NCBI RefSeq assembly: GCF_031143425.1
Contig: NC_090447.1
Location: forward strand, 139,271,106-139,335,105
Reading direction: 5' to 3'
Source of the DNA: Pleurodeles waltl
Taxonomy: Eukaryota; Chordata; Amphibia; Caudata; Salamandridae
DNA length: 64,000 nt
The notes under the pieces are model-generated. The model was given only the letters and a program-made list of their open reading frames with translations, ran no database searches and had not been told where the DNA came from. The position numbers and the translations under genes are program-made. Below, in pieces: positions 33,300 to 45,144 of this stretch. Position 1 is the first letter of the stretch. Every line of letters begins with the position of its first letter.

Positions 33300-33480
33300 A
33301 CAGATAGAAAATGGCAGTCACGTCCGCGGCGGTGCGTACCATCACCGCCGGCGTACATCGTCATTGGCTCCTGGGACCCACAGGGTCCAATGTTAACCAA
33401 TGCAGCATTGCGCCGCGGTCTTCGACTGCCTACCGCGACGGTGTACAACGCCAGCGCAGTTACCTCACATCCCATTGTCC
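33300..33480. promoter_or_regulatory. Putative promoter of gene 3 in copy C
   Basis: Located between gene 3 exon 1 and transposase exon 2, the block is CpG-rich and carries CATTGGCTCC, GTCCAATGTT and AACCAATGCAG (three CCAAT-type boxes on the two strands). The same trio is present in copies B and D. Its position suggests it drives gene 3 from within the transposase intron. Confidence 0.45.
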
Positions 33481-33668
33481 CACTTTACAGGTCAGACAGC
33501 CGCCATGTCAGGGGCCCACATGGCTTCATTTTCAACCGCGTCACACATACCTAGGCCTAGACTCAACACACATACAAGTCACTTTTTGATTATGAATGGT
33601 GTTCTGTGTAAGTTGTGGGTGCGTGCCTCTGAGTTGTTTGACTCTGTGCTCACTGTTGTCCTTCATAG

Positions 33669-34804
33669 GCACTGCCCGCTGGGACATGTGAGGAGATGGC
33701 GGCATCCTCCGGTGTACCAACCGTTGGTGGGCCTGTCGACAATGGAGGAAAGACATGTGATAATCACATACAGGCTTGACCGTGCCACAATCCAGGAACT
33801 GTTTACCCAGTTGGAGCCAGACCTGATGTCAGCTACCCGCTATCCCACAGGAATCCCCCCTCAAGTGCAGGTGCTGTAAGTGCTCCATTTCCTTGCAAGT
33901 GGGTCATTTCAAACAACAGTGGCCATAGCATCAGGGATGTCCCAGCCTATGTTTTCCAACGTGTTGTCCAGAGTGCTGTCTGCCCTGCTGAAACTCATGC
34001 GGAGCTACATCGTTTTCCCTCATGTGGAGGATTTGCTTACAGTGAAAGGTGACTTCTATGCCCTGGGACATATCCCCAACATCATAGGTGCCATTGATGG
34101 GACACATGTGGCTTTGGTACCCCCCCCACAGGAGTGAACAGGTGAACAGAAACCGGAAGAGTTATCATTCGATGAATGTACAGATGGTATGTTTGGCAGA
34201 CCAGTACATCTCCCATGTGAATGCCATGTTCCCTGGCTCAATGCATGACACTTACATCCTGTGGAATAGCAGCATCCCTTATGTGATGGGTCAACTCCAG
34301 AGGCACCGTGTGTGGCTATTTGGTGAGCACCTGGAAGCTAGTCATTGGGAATGGTTGTCTGGGTCTGGTGATATCCCTCCAGGTTAGTGGTTGTCTAACA
34401 GTTGTCCCTCGCCATTTGCAGGTGACTCTGGTTACCCCAACCTGTCATGGCTACTGACCCTAGTGAGGAATCCCAGGACAAGGGCAGAGGAATGCTACAA
34501 TGAGGCCCATGGGTGTAATAGGAGGGTGATCGAGCAGACCTTCGGCCTCCTGAAGGCCATGTTCAGGTGCCTCCATATGACAGGTGGTTCCCTATTCTAC
34601 TCACCAAAGAAGGTGTGCCAGATCATCATGGCCTGCTGTATGCTTCACAACTTGGCTTTGCGACGACAGGTGCCTTTTCTGCAGGAGGATGGTCCAGATG
34701 GCGGTGTTGTTGCAGCTGTGGAGCCTGTGGACAGTGAAGACGAAGAAGCAGAGGAAGAAGACATGGACAACAGGGACTCAGTGATCCAGCAATATTTCCA
34801 GTGA
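33669..34804 (+). pseudogene. Harbinger C transposase, exons 2-3
   Basis: Exon 2 starts after CTTCATAG with HCPLGHVRRWRHPPVYQPL and MEERHVIITYRLDRATIQEL. The DDE motifs are IGAIDGTHVAL (first D), GSMHDTYI (second D) and RRVIEQTFGLL (E, in exon 3). Intron 2 is 34323-34421 with GTGAGC...TTGCAG. Exon 3 begins within DSGYPNLSWLL and ends at TGA 34802-34804 after an acidic tail with VDSEDEEAEEEDMDN. Lesions are few: TCA to TAA near 33878 and one extra C in the poly-C run near 34120. The catalytic residues are all intact, so this is a recently dead copy. Confidence 0.9.
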
Positions 34805-35284
34805 GACACAGGTAAGAATACAGATCTGCCTACTACATGTACTTAAACACTACTACCTCTCTACTGTCTGTCGTTTTCACCCAGTGTATGGTCATTGAGT
34901 TGTCTCTTTCCCTTACGATTTCACAGATGTGGGTCCCACTGTGTGACATCTGCTTTGATTCCTCATGTACTAGAGCTGTGTGACATAGGTATGTTGCCAT
35001 TACCAATGAAAAAGCTTTTTGCCACAGTTATTGCTAATACATTATTCCGAAATCACAGACAGACTCCAGATTGTTTTTTGCTTCAAGGGTGTTTTTTGAA
35101 GTCCTCTAAATTGGAGGGGGTTGTAAAATGTTGAGGGGTGATGGCGGAGGAATGTCCATGGTAGAGTCCAGTCTATTAGTCTCACAGGTGCATTGCCCAA
35201 ATGGGCATAAGAAGTGGAGCTGGGGCAGTTAAAGGATGGACAGGGTGACAAAGTGGGACAGTAGGATGACAATCAGGGTGGTCG

Positions 35285-36799
35285 CATTTCTTGGCGGGGG
35301 TCTTGGCATCGTTCTCTGTCTTTGTCCTGGATCTCAGGGACCATTTGCAAGGTGGTTCTCCCTCTGCAGGGGGTGAGGTGCTGGTGTGGTGGTCCTGTGG
35401 CGGTGCCTCCTGTCCACTAGCGCCGGCGAAGGTGGTGGGCAGTTCATCGTCCAGGCTAGTGTCAGGGGCCCCTTGTAGTGCCCCTCCTGGTATTGAGTAC
35501 TTCCTCCAGCACCCCTACGATGGTGCCCAGGGTGGAATTGATGGATCTGAGTTCCTCTCTGAAGCCCAAATACTGTTCCTCCTGCAAGCGCAGGGTCTCC
35601 TGAAACTTGGCCAATACTTTTGCCATCGTCTCCTGGGAGTCGTGGTAGGCTCCCATGATGGAGGAGAGGGCCTCGTGGAGAGTGGGTTCCCTGGGCCTGT
35701 CCGCCCCCTGTCGCACAGCAGCCCTCACAGTTCCCCTGTGTTCCTGGGCCTCGGTCCCCTGGACTGTGTGCCCACTACCACTGCCCCCAGGTCACTGTTA
35801 TTGTTGGGGTGGTGGGTTAGCCTGGGTTCCCTGTAGTGGTGGATACACTGCTGATTGACGTGTCCTGGGGACAGAGGTATGGGCCCGCTGGGTGGGTGCT
35901 GTGCTGGTGTTTCCAGAGGGGGGAAGCTCTGTAGTGGCCTGTGACTGGGTGTGGGGAACCGACTGTCCGAGGTCACCGATGGGCCGGGCTGGTCATCTAG
36001 ATCCAGTTGGACAGAGCTGCTGCCATCACTGTGGGCCTCTTCTGTTGGTGGTGTGGACATGTGTGGACATTGGGTAGGGGTCCTGCAGGGGTATAAAAGC
36101 ATGATTATTGCATCTGTGTGTGTCAAGGTGTGCAATGGGTGGGTGACTATGTACTCCAGTGCTTGCATTCCTGTGTGGGACCTTGTGTGATGGTGGTTTA
36201 GGGGGGTGTATGGGTATGTACAGTGGCCATGCTTTGGTGATGGGTGTCCATGCTTTGTTGTTGCAGGGCTTGGTGTTAGGATGTGTGTTTTGTGATGTGT
36301 GTTTTGTGATATTGGGATATTTGTGAGGAGTCGGAGTGATGGGGGTGAGGGTGAGGTTGGGGGTATGTGATGGCATGCAGGTTGGGTGGGGGATGAAATA
36401 GTGAGAGATTTGACTTACCAGAGTCCATTCCTCCACCTACTACTGCGAGGCCCTCAGGATGCAGAATCGCCAAGACCTGCTCCTCCCATGTTGTTAGTTG
36501 TGGGGGAGAAGATGGGGGTCCGCCGCCAGTCCGCTGAACCGCCAGGGGGTGTCTGGAGACCACGGAACGCACCTTCCCCTGTAGGTCTTCCTGATGTCCT
36601 CCCGATTTCTTGGGTGCTGTCCCACTGCGTTGACCCTCTCCACTATTCTTCGCCATAGCTCCATCTTCCTTGCAATTGAGGTGTGCTGCACCAGTGATCC
36701 AAATAGCTGTGGCTCTACCCAGACGATTACCCAGACGATTTCCTCCACCATGACCCTGAGCTCCTCCTCCGAGAACCTGGGGTGTCTTTGCCGTGCCAT
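35285..36799 (-). pseudogene. Harbinger C gene 2 (Myb/SANT-like protein)
   Basis: Exon 1 starts at ATG 36799 with MARQRHPRFSEEELRVMVEE and runs through IARKMELWRRIVERVNAVGQ to a GTAAGT donor after 36419. A short in-frame duplication gives VWVIVWVEPQ, and a deletion near DIRK removes the RWNDL helix and shifts the frame. Exon 2 begins at 36081 after CTGCAG and codes for an acidic stretch (DGSSSVQLDLDDQPG), then a helical LQEEQYLGFREELRSI segment and a basic KTPAKK tail. The canonical TAG seen in copy B is lost, so the end is approximate. It converges on the transposase. Confidence 0.75.
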
Positions 36800-37310
36800 G
36801 GGGTGGTGTAGGTGATGTGTGGGGTGGTGTGCAAGGTGATAAGTGTGCTGATATGTAGTGGTGTGTTGTGTGAGGTGCTTGGAAGATATGTGGGTGATGT
36901 TGTTGTGTGCCTGTGGATACTAGTGTTGTTGATGGTGGTGTCTCTCTCTGGGTTTTGTTCGTGATTTGTGGTCGTAAGGGATTGTGGGTGATGTGGGTGT
37001 GTGTTTTATATTGTATTGAGTGTGTGGGAGTGGTGTGTGTATGTGTATCAGGTGTGTGTATTTCGATATGTCCAATGTTGCTGTGTTTTGTAGATGTGTG
37101 TGTATTTTGAGCGCAGTGGTGTTACCGCCAATGGAATACCACGGTTGAAAGACCGCCACATTGATTCGTGTGTCGTGATAGTGTGGGCGTATTTCTGTTG
37201 GCGTGACGGTGTCGGTTTTGTTAAACCAGTTTATCACTGACCTTTGGTGTGGCGGACTTGTGTGGGTGTCTGAATTTTGGCAGATTCCGAGCTGTGGGTC
37301 TTAATAGCTG

Positions 37311-37397
37311 TGGCGGAATTCCGCAGCCGCGGTGGTGTATTGGCGGTCTTCTGCACGGCGGTAAGTGGCTTTTACCGCCAATGTTGTAATGAGGGCC
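37311..37397. repeat. 3' terminal inverted region of Harbinger C
   Basis: GGCGGTAAGTGGCTTTTACC and similar short palindromes lead to the terminus GTTGTAATGAGGGCC, the inverted complement of the 5' end GGCCCTCATTACAAC seen in copies A and D. Confidence 0.85.
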
Positions 37398-38799
37398 TTT
37401 GTGTTCACTCACGCTGTTTCCGGCCGTGCGCACAAGACTTTGCATTTACCCGCACTACTTCCAGCTGTGACAGCAGCCAAAACGGTCCCGTTGGCAAGCG
37501 CAAATTAACCTGAAGTCGATTTTCTACTTGAAACACATCTAAATCTAGTCAAAAAGAATTGTTTGAGTTGATTTCCATCTCCAATGAACCCTTCAAGTTG
37601 TATTTGAGTGTGAGAAGCATTTTTCTTTTTTTTCAAACACAAAGAAAGTGCCCCGGAGACTCCAAATTCATGTCACCAGCCCTGTGTACACCTGCCCCTA
37701 TGCATCTGTTAGTGAACTCTCAAAGAAAGTTTCTCACCTAGGCGGATCACATTTGTTTAGTATCGGGAGCTAGCAGAGTAACCTGAATGCAACTCCCAGG
37801 AGGCACTGTTCAAGTGTCTCCAAATAGCAAAACAGTGTTCACTTGTCCAAAAATTCCAGCCTGGTCCCTCTCAAATCATTTTACTCACTGGGAGGGACCA
37901 AGATACGGATCATGCTCAAATCAGAGATTTGGCTGGCCCCCTAGCTCTAGCTTGACCTGCTAAGCCAAAATGAAACTATTGAGGACAGAAAGGATAGCTC
38001 ACACAGTGTGCAACATAAATGTTCAAGAAGGCCTCAAGATGCGTCACCAGAATCGTATTTGCTGCAGACATGTTCACAATGCGATGATCACATGATGACT
38101 CCAATCACATATGCAACAAACATCTGGGTCGGCCTGCATAACATTCAACTAGGCCTCAAAATGGTCAAAGCCACATTCTGCCAAGCCACTGTTTTGCCAG
38201 CACTTCTAGAGAGATGCAAATCCCTGCCCATCCTCCAAAGTGCAAATGAACTGCTAAATTCAGCAACTGCTGGACTTTAATGTATTGGAATACTTCACAA
38301 ATGTCAGCTCAATACAACCAATACCATGGGTACCTGTCACAATTGGATCACCTGCAAATCAACTATGTACAACAGCTTTGCAAAATGTCACTGTAAACGT
38401 CTGGAGGTAGATGTCACAATACCATCAGTATCATTTTATCTTTCACATCAACAGATCGAGCTGCCACAGGCCAAACATAAGCCACTGATGAGACTGCCAC
38501 TATCCCCCTGCATGAAGCCCTTAGTTGTAATGACACTCCTGGACATCTGGATCTGGAGGATGGTTCTGGCCCATCTGAAGAACCTAGTCAGATCCCTACA
38601 GTGAGCCTCACTGGGTCACATCAAGACCTCCCAGTCTGGTTGCCTCAACCTCACCAGGATCCGGAGTCGCAACACCACACCTTGGACAATGATGGTCTTG
38701 GAACCAGTGGTAGGGATACCTAGTGGCAAGGGCACAGGGCCGTGAGGGTAGGGCACAGGGCGAGGGAGGGATGTTGTGGGCCACCGGGTTGAAGCCAGG
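37398..38799. other. Unassigned sequence
   Basis: No gene family, array or terminal repeat is recognised. Short open frames lack known motifs. Composition is A/T-richer than in the adjacent Harbingers. Confidence 0.4.
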
Positions 38800-39203
38800 A
38801 TTCCATCAGTCAAGTCTTGGGGGTTTATCAGGTGTCCCAAGGTGTTATGGATCAGGTAATAACCGAACTCTAGAAGATCAAGCAGCTACAGAGGGACATC
38901 CATTGGGAAATGCTTCAACAGTGGGATGCCACCAATACTAACCTGGTCTCCCTAAGAGGGGTGTTGAGGGACATTAGCAGTACCCTGATCAAGGATCGTC
39001 AGCAACACTCTATCCTTTCTTTTGGCACAGCAACACCAGGCCCTTCTTCATTGGTACCAGTCACAGGAAGGGAGGCCCCGTCAGGGGAAATGCACCACAG
39101 ACACCCCTGTCTTTATTGCAGCAGCCCCCCCACCCAAGTGGAACATACAGTTAAGAATTCAGGAGGTGCAGATGGCCAGACACTGACCACTGCCAGCAAC
39201 TGA
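38800..39203 (+). pseudogene. Possible C-terminal exon of a transposon accessory protein
   Basis: A plus-strand frame with one stop reads KIKQLQRDIHWEMLQQWDAT, then NLVSLRGVLRDISSTLIKDR. This heptad-like Leu/Ile pattern followed by a Ser/Pro-rich tail resembles C-terminal parts of Harbinger Myb-like accessory proteins. AATAAA occurs about 200 bp downstream at 39412. No N-terminal domain is seen nearby. This is a weak call. Confidence 0.35.
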
Positions 39204-40320
39204 CCTTGTCCTAAAGGAACTCCTTTTGTGCCACATATTCACTCTATTGACTGTCCTTCAACCACTTTCCATTTCATATGGGAGGAGAACACTGGACGAC
39301 TTTGTACTCAAAATGCTGTGGCATCTACTACAATGATTTCATCCACCATTACTGAACCCTTCACTATTCTGTTCCACCATGTCCCTTATTTTTATTCTAT
39401 GCACAAATTCACAATAAATACATCTATCACAAAGTTTGTGTCTGCTTGCTTCTGTTTCAGTTGTTGCTATACAGAGATGTAAGACCATGTGAAGCAAATG
39501 ATGAAGACACAATATAGTAGTGCATGGAGGGGTGTGTACAGTGTCCTGCTAAGGATTACAACCAACACAGACACACAAACACATGGGTACAAGTGTCTGG
39601 TCACACTGAATATTTTATTTCACTATACAACACTTAGACTGTCGTAGCTAAAAATGGCTGACACATATTGTGTCAAGGTAGATATACAGAGGTACAGTCC
39701 CCCAAACCACAGAAGGAAGACCCTTGTCAGACATTGTCCTGTAGAACAGCCAAACAGAGAGGTGAATGGTGTCAAGAGCTTAAGCCTTATCACATAGCAA
39801 AACCAAGTAATCGAATCTCACATGCAGCAAGATACAGACAGGGGGCAGTGCAACAGTCTCTGATTACAGGTCCATCATAATCCAATGACCATGCATCGGG
39901 TGGCATGATACAAACATATGTCAGTGTTGTGGCACAGGCACCGTGGCCTGCAATGGTAAAACATACCTACAGATACATACAGGACATACAAGAAGAGTGT
40001 TTAGCCTATGTGAAGGGGGAATGGCTGGCTTGCACTTGCTGACAACATACTTTATGGCCACATGATCACACACATGAAGCAATGGGGCCACCACAGCACA
40101 CTAAACAAGTACAATGTGCACTTCACTCCTTTCACCCACACACTATCTAAGCTGGCTTGCCACAGGTCTCATATGCCCCAAATCTGTGACCCACATTACC
40201 TGGAACAATCCATGTCCACATTTCCTATACTGGAACAGAATCAGATACCTGCCAATGTCACAACTCTGGAATGTCCACATGAGGATGTCAGGGTGGAGGT
40301 ATAAAGACAGAACAAGGAAC
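39204..40320. other. Unassigned sequence left of Harbinger D
   Basis: Apart from an AATAAA at about 39412 I see no identifiable element. The left flank of Harbinger D ends with TTA at 40321-40323. Confidence 0.4.
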
Positions 40321-40652
40321 TTAGGCCCTCATTACAACCCTGGCGGTCGGTGTTAAAGCGGCGGTAAGACCGCCAACAGGCCGGCGGTAAAAAAATTGGA
40401 ATTATGACTGTGGCGGAAACCGCCAACAAAGATAGCCACTTTAACACTCCGACCGCCACGGCGGTACAGACAAACAGCGCGGCGGTCACCGCCAACAGAC
40501 AGGTGGAGGACAATGTACCGCCCACAGTATCACAACCTACCAATCCGCCACTTTTTCCGGGGCGGATTCACCGCGGATAAAAACACGGCGGAAACAGCCA
40601 TTTCAAAGGGAAAACGCTCACCTCTACACACTGCACGAGGAACGACGACACC

Positions 40653-40735
40653 ATAGAGCCGGAACTCCATATTCTTCCTGCACTAGTCTTCCTGCTCCTG
40701 TACGAGGATCATCAACGCCGGCGGCGAAGACAACG
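40653..40735 (+). pseudogene. Harbinger D transposase exon 1
   Basis: The frame is IEPELHILPALVFLLLYEDH followed by an arginine run, with the ATG changed to ATA. It is otherwise open to a GTGAGT donor after 40735. Splicing to 45513 keeps the frame (the split CGG codon gives arginine). This join is the main evidence that this tiny exon belongs to the transposase. Confidence 0.7.
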
Positions 40736-41209
40736 GTGAGTACTGCACCTACGACATAGGGGAGGGGGAGGGAAAGACACAGGTACACACACAACCAACA
40801 TCCCAACCCCCAACCTGACCATCACCCACTACAACACACACACCAATGCATATCTAAACATTACAGTAACAACCCCCAACCCCCCTGGAAGAATGCAAAG
40901 ACCAAAGGAAATGAGTGGAACCATTGTTATATATCAAAATACAGTAACCAAATATATACATATATATATATATACACATTAAACAAAATATACACGACGA
41001 TTAGTAGTGCAGGTAATGCACCATTCATTGTCCGTGGACCACTGGGCCCAAAATGCATGGGCGAGGCCCACACTAGATACCTGATCAAAACAGAGAGAAC
41101 ACTGCAGGGGCATCAGATAGAAATACAACAGGCACCTCAGGGGGAAGGGAAGAGGGGGCACCTCAGCCGGATGAGTGCACCACTCCAGATCCACGAGGGG
41201 GCTCCATGC

Positions 41210-41575
41210 CCATTGATGTATCCTGGGAAGTGCAAAGCCACAGTCTCTCAAGTCTCTATAGTGCGGTGGGTTGCCCACTGTACCATCCTGGGGAGTGCAA
41301 AGCCACAGTCTCTCAAGTCTCTACAGTGGGTGGTTTGCCCACTGTACCATCCTGGGGAGTGCAAAGCCACAGTCTCTCAAGTCTCTACATTGGGTGGGTT
41401 GCCCACTGTACCATCCTGGGGAGTGCAAAGCCACAGTCTCTCAAGTCTCTACAGTGGGTGGTTTGCCCACTGTACCATCCTGGGGAGTGCAAAGCCACAG
41501 TCTCTCAAGTCTCTACAGTGGGTGAGTTGCCCACTGATTTATCCTGGGGAGTGCAAAGCCACAGACTCTCAAGTG
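41210..41575 (-). repeat. 64-bp tandem array, six units
   Basis: AGTGCAAAGCCACAG recurs at 41229, 41294, 41358, 41422, 41486 and 41550. The unit is 64 bp (65 once), the same as in copy C but with one more unit. Confidence 0.9.
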
Positions 41576-41775
41576 GATGCATGTCTCCACTGGTTCTGGA
41601 GTGGGACTGGTGCCCAGAGTGCTTCATCCTGCCAAGGACAGATGGAGTGGATGCATGCCTCCACTGGTTCTGGAGTGGGACTGGTGCCCAGAGTGCTTCA
41701 TCCTGTTAAGGACAGACGGAGTGGATGCATGTCTCCTCTGGTTCTGGAGGGGGACTGGTGCCTAGAGTGTATCAC
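41576..41775 (-). repeat. 74-bp tandem array, three units
   Basis: GGTTCTGGAGTGGGACTGG-type units occur at 41592, 41666 and 41740, 74 bp apart. They correspond to the five-unit array in copy C. Confidence 0.9.
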
Positions 41776-41824
41776 TCACCCTGTGACGGTCCCAGTTGCA
41801 TCACTGCCCCTGCCGCTCATGGGC

Positions 41825-42320
41825 TAGCGGTGCTTGAGTTGGCGGTCTTTGCCCTGTTCAGTGGTGCTTGAGTTTGCAGTTTCTGACCTGTTCAGCAGTG
41901 CTTGCCCTGTTCAGCGGTGCTTGCCATGGCGGTCTTTGCCCTGTTCAGCGGTGCTTGAGTTGGCAGTTTCTGACCTGTTCAGCGGTGCTTGCCCTGTTCA
42001 GCGGTGCTTCACTTGGCGGTCTTTGCCCTGTTCAGCGGCGCTTGAGTTTGCAGTTTCTGACCTGTTCAGCGGTGCTTGCCCTGTTCAGCGGTGCTTGCCA
42101 TGGCGGTCTTTGCCCTGTTCAGCGGTGCTTGAGTTTGCAGTTTCTGACCTGTTCAGCGGTGCTTGAGTTTGCAGTTTCTGACCTGTTCAGCAGTGCTTGC
42201 CCTGTTCAGGGGTGCTTGCCATGGCGGTCTTTGCCCTGTTCAGCGGTGCTTGCCATGACGGTCTTTGCCTTGTTCAGCGGTACCTGGCCTGTCCAGCGGT
42301 GCTTGCCAAGGCAGTCCTTC
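41825..42320 (-). repeat. Irregular CCCTGTTCAGCGGTGCTTG array
   Basis: The word CTGTTCAGCGGTGCTTG recurs about 15 times at mixed spacings, sometimes with GCAGTTTCTGAC, sometimes with GCGGTCTTTGCC. It is related to the 30-bp array of copy C but reorganised, and lies just beyond the gene 3 stop in this copy. Confidence 0.8.
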
Positions 42321-42351
42321 ATTGCCCAGCAGGCCTGTGGCTGGCGGTCCT

Positions 42352-45062
42352 TCATGAGTCAGCTGGGCTGTGGCTTGCGGGGCCCTCCTGGCCAGCTGGG
42401 CTGTGGCTGGCGGTGGCCTCCTGGCCAGTGACGATTGGGCTGGCCTCCTGGGCAGTGACTCTGGCGGTGGCCTCCTGGCCAGTAATGATTGGGCTGGCCT
42501 CCTGGGCAGTGACTCTGGCGGTGGCCTCCTGGCCAGTGACGATTGGAATGGCCTCCTGGGCAGTGACTCTGGCGGTGGCCTCCTGGCCAGTGACGATTGG
42601 GCTGGCGGTGGCCTCCTGGGCAGCGGGGGTGATGGCGGTCTTCTCTGCCGTGCTGTTCCTCCCAGACTTTGGAGATTTCTTCTGCCCCTTCCCCACCTTG
42701 GGAGGAGTCACAGCTGAGTTGACACTCCCCCCGGGACCCTTGTGAGCGGCTTTGCTGCCTGGAGTCTTCCACCTCTCCCGCCGGGCACTGTCCAACTTCT
42801 GGTGCTTCACAGGGGGGGGGACTAGCTGTGCTGTGGCTCCGTGCCACACTGGCTGGCCTGGTGGCCGGTGCACTCCACATACCTGTAACAGGCACCACTG
42901 GTCCCGGAGATTTTTTGGCTGAGGTGCTAGTACGGGACCTATGAGCTGGAGGGGGTGGGGGGTGGGAAAGAGGTCAAGCTTGGCCAGGAAAAGTTTCTTA
43001 GGAACACTGGGACGGGTAGCTGGAGGGGGTTTGGGAATGGAGGAAGAGGTAGTGGTTGTAGGAGGTTTACGTTTGGTGACTTTGGGTGAAGGTGCATGCA
43101 CTGGAGGCTGTCGTGAGGTGGATGGCTGTTGGGTGGGTGTATGCCTGCGTTTGTGTATCTTCGGTGTGGGCGTCACAGACACACTGGGAGAGGACACAGG
43201 GGACGTGTAAATGGGAGTGGGGGTGGTGACTGCACGTGAGCGGGGTGTGGTGGTGGGTGTGCTGGTGCTGGACGTAGTGGCTGTAGTGGTAGTGCATGCA
43301 GGTGAGAGTGTAGACGAGACTGGGAGGGAGGAGGGAGACGACGAGGAGGGGGACACAGTGGAGGCAGTGGATGTTGATGTGTCTGTATGTGTGTGATGCT
43401 TGCGTGAGTGCCTGTGGGATGTGTGGTGCTTATGTTTGCCTGAGCTTCCCTTGTGTGGTAAAGTGTGTGCAGGCTAGTCTGATGGTGTGATTGGGATAGT
43501 CTGGGGTACAGGGGATTGAGTCTGGGTGGAGGAAGTTGGAGGGGGGGGCTAGAGACAGGGACAATGGCTGCCATCAGTGCTGAGGCCAGAGTTTGCAGGG
43601 TTCGATGAAGGGCAGCCTGACCAGAATGAATGCCCTCCAGGAATGCATTTGTGTGTTGCAATTCCCTTTCTACACCCTGGATGGCATTCAAAATGGTAGA
43701 CTGCCCAACAGTGAGGGACCTGAGGAGGTCAATGGCCTCCTCACTGAGGGCAGCAGAGGTGACAGGGGCAGGGGCTGAGGTGCCTGGGGCGAAGGTGATG
43801 CCCACCTCCTGGGTGAGCAGGCACGGGCGAAGGCTGAGGGGCTGCTGGGAGGGCGGTGCTGGTAGGGGGGGTGGCGGCTGTACCTGTAGAAGTGGGGGGC
43901 ACAGATTCTGCCACCACCACAAGGGAGCTCCCATTGGAGGACGAGTCCGTGTCGCTGGTTGCAGATCCTGTGACCGCCGTGAAGCTCCCCTCGCCCTCCA
44001 TCCCACTGGTGTATTCCGAGTCCATGGTGTGGCCCTTCATGGCCATGTGGGATGCAGCTCCCTCGTGCTCCGGTGCCACTGTACCTCCGCCTGATGATGC
44101 TGATGCACACAAGAACAGGGAGACCACAAAAAGGGGGGACGACAGAAGAAAGACAGTTTGAGTGCATGGCTTACCGCTACCGTTGGCGGACAATACAGAC
44201 ACAGCAGCCCCCTGCACTATGTCACACTGTTGGGCTCTACAGATGCAATTCCTGGGATATGTCCTACATGGCTATGGTCGACATCTGCACACATAGATGA
44301 CACAGGGGCATGTATACCTGTACTTGCCACTCTACATAGGTGGGGTGGGGTGCCACATGGCCTGCATTACGGAGGGGCCTAGCCTACGGAACTTGCCCTG
44401 GCCTTGGGAAACCCACAGCCCTCCTCCCCCACCCAGACACCTTCACTGCGCACAAAGTCCGCTGAATAATGTTGTACTCACCCCCTTGTGTCTGCTGTGA
44501 TGCCCTCAAGCACCCATCCAACCCAGGGTAGGCCACCGCCAGGATCCGGAACATCAGGGGGTTATGGTTCGACAGGCACCCCTCCCACATTGGGAGGCCA
44601 TCCCCAGCTGACCCTCTGCCGTCTTCTTGCTCCAGCGGCGAATGTCCTCCCATCTTTTCCAGCAGTGGGTGCTCCGTCTGTGGTGGACCCCCAGGGTACG
44701 GACGTCCTTGGCGATGGCACGCCATATATCCTTCTTCTGGTGGGCGCTGACCTACATGACATGTACAGGGGAAGAAGAGAAGTCATTACCAACTGCACCG
44801 TCGAAGTGAGTGGCCCACATCCCTACCCTTGCCATGTGGCACATGCATTCACAGTCCTTCATGCATGCAGAACTGTGCCCCCTTCATTCTTACAACCAGC
44901 CCTCTCCACACAGGCATAGCCCATACAACGTGCTCCCTGTGTACTTACCTGTTGGTCTGGAGGACCGTAGAGTAGCGTGTACTGGGGGAGGACCCCATCC
45001 ATGAGCTTCTCCAACTCCTCTGCAGTGAAGGCAGGGGCCCTTTCCCCAGACGCACGAGCCAT
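42352..45062 (-). pseudogene. Harbinger D gene 3 (intronic antisense Myb/SANT-like protein)
   Basis: Exon 1 (45062-44949, 114 nt) reads MARASGERAPAFTAEELEKL and is open to its GTAAGT donor. Exon 2 (44751-44482) reads VSAHQKKDIWRAIAKDVRTL then STHCWKRWEDIRRWSKKTAE, but one base is lost near 44562, shifting the frame. Exon 3 starts at 44099 after GCATCAG with the acidic stretch. It changes frame near 43800, carries the helical AALSEEAIDLLRSLTVGQST, then PKKLFLAKLDLFPTP, and ends with 18-residue repeats at TGA 42352-42354. The C-terminal 334-codon frame is the longest in the window. Confidence 0.75.
42417..42615 (-). repeat. 54-bp coding minisatellite in gene 3 of copy D
   Basis: About four 54-bp units (GGCCTCCTGGCCAGTGACGA core) encode 18-residue repeats of the type VTGQEATARVTAQEASPI on the minus strand, in frame with the upstream gene 3 sequence. 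Confidence 0.9.
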
Positions 45063-45144
45063 TGTCTCTTCCAGACCGAGGTCACAGCAGCACTTGCAGT
45101 GTAGGTCCTCTCCTGTCGAAAATCAGGTATCGAGTGATTGAACA

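Larger units (their letters stand above)
27943..37397 (+). mobile_element. Harbinger C, most complete copy
   Basis: The left terminus is degenerate (GGTGGTCATTACAAC) and the right terminus ends GTTGTAATGAGGGCC at 37397. Flanking triplets TTG and TTT give only an approximate target duplication. It contains transposase exon 1 (28272), antisense gene 3 (33220 to 29397), transposase exons 2-3 (33669-34804), antisense gene 2 (36799 to ~35285) and three tandem arrays. A 719-bp MITE is inserted at 32355-33073. Transposase and gene 2 are broken, but gene 3 exons 1 and 2 are open and correctly spliced. Confidence 0.85.

Noticed and set aside
38008..38280. 90-codon plus-strand frame between Harbingers C and D
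   Set aside because: Its composition is plausible for a protein but no family motif, splice site or second copy supports it.
41057..41827. 256-codon plus-strand open frame in Harbinger D
   Set aside because: It runs through the 64- and 74-bp arrays antisense to gene 3, has no domain and no ATG context, and its counterpart in copy C is not aligned in frame.
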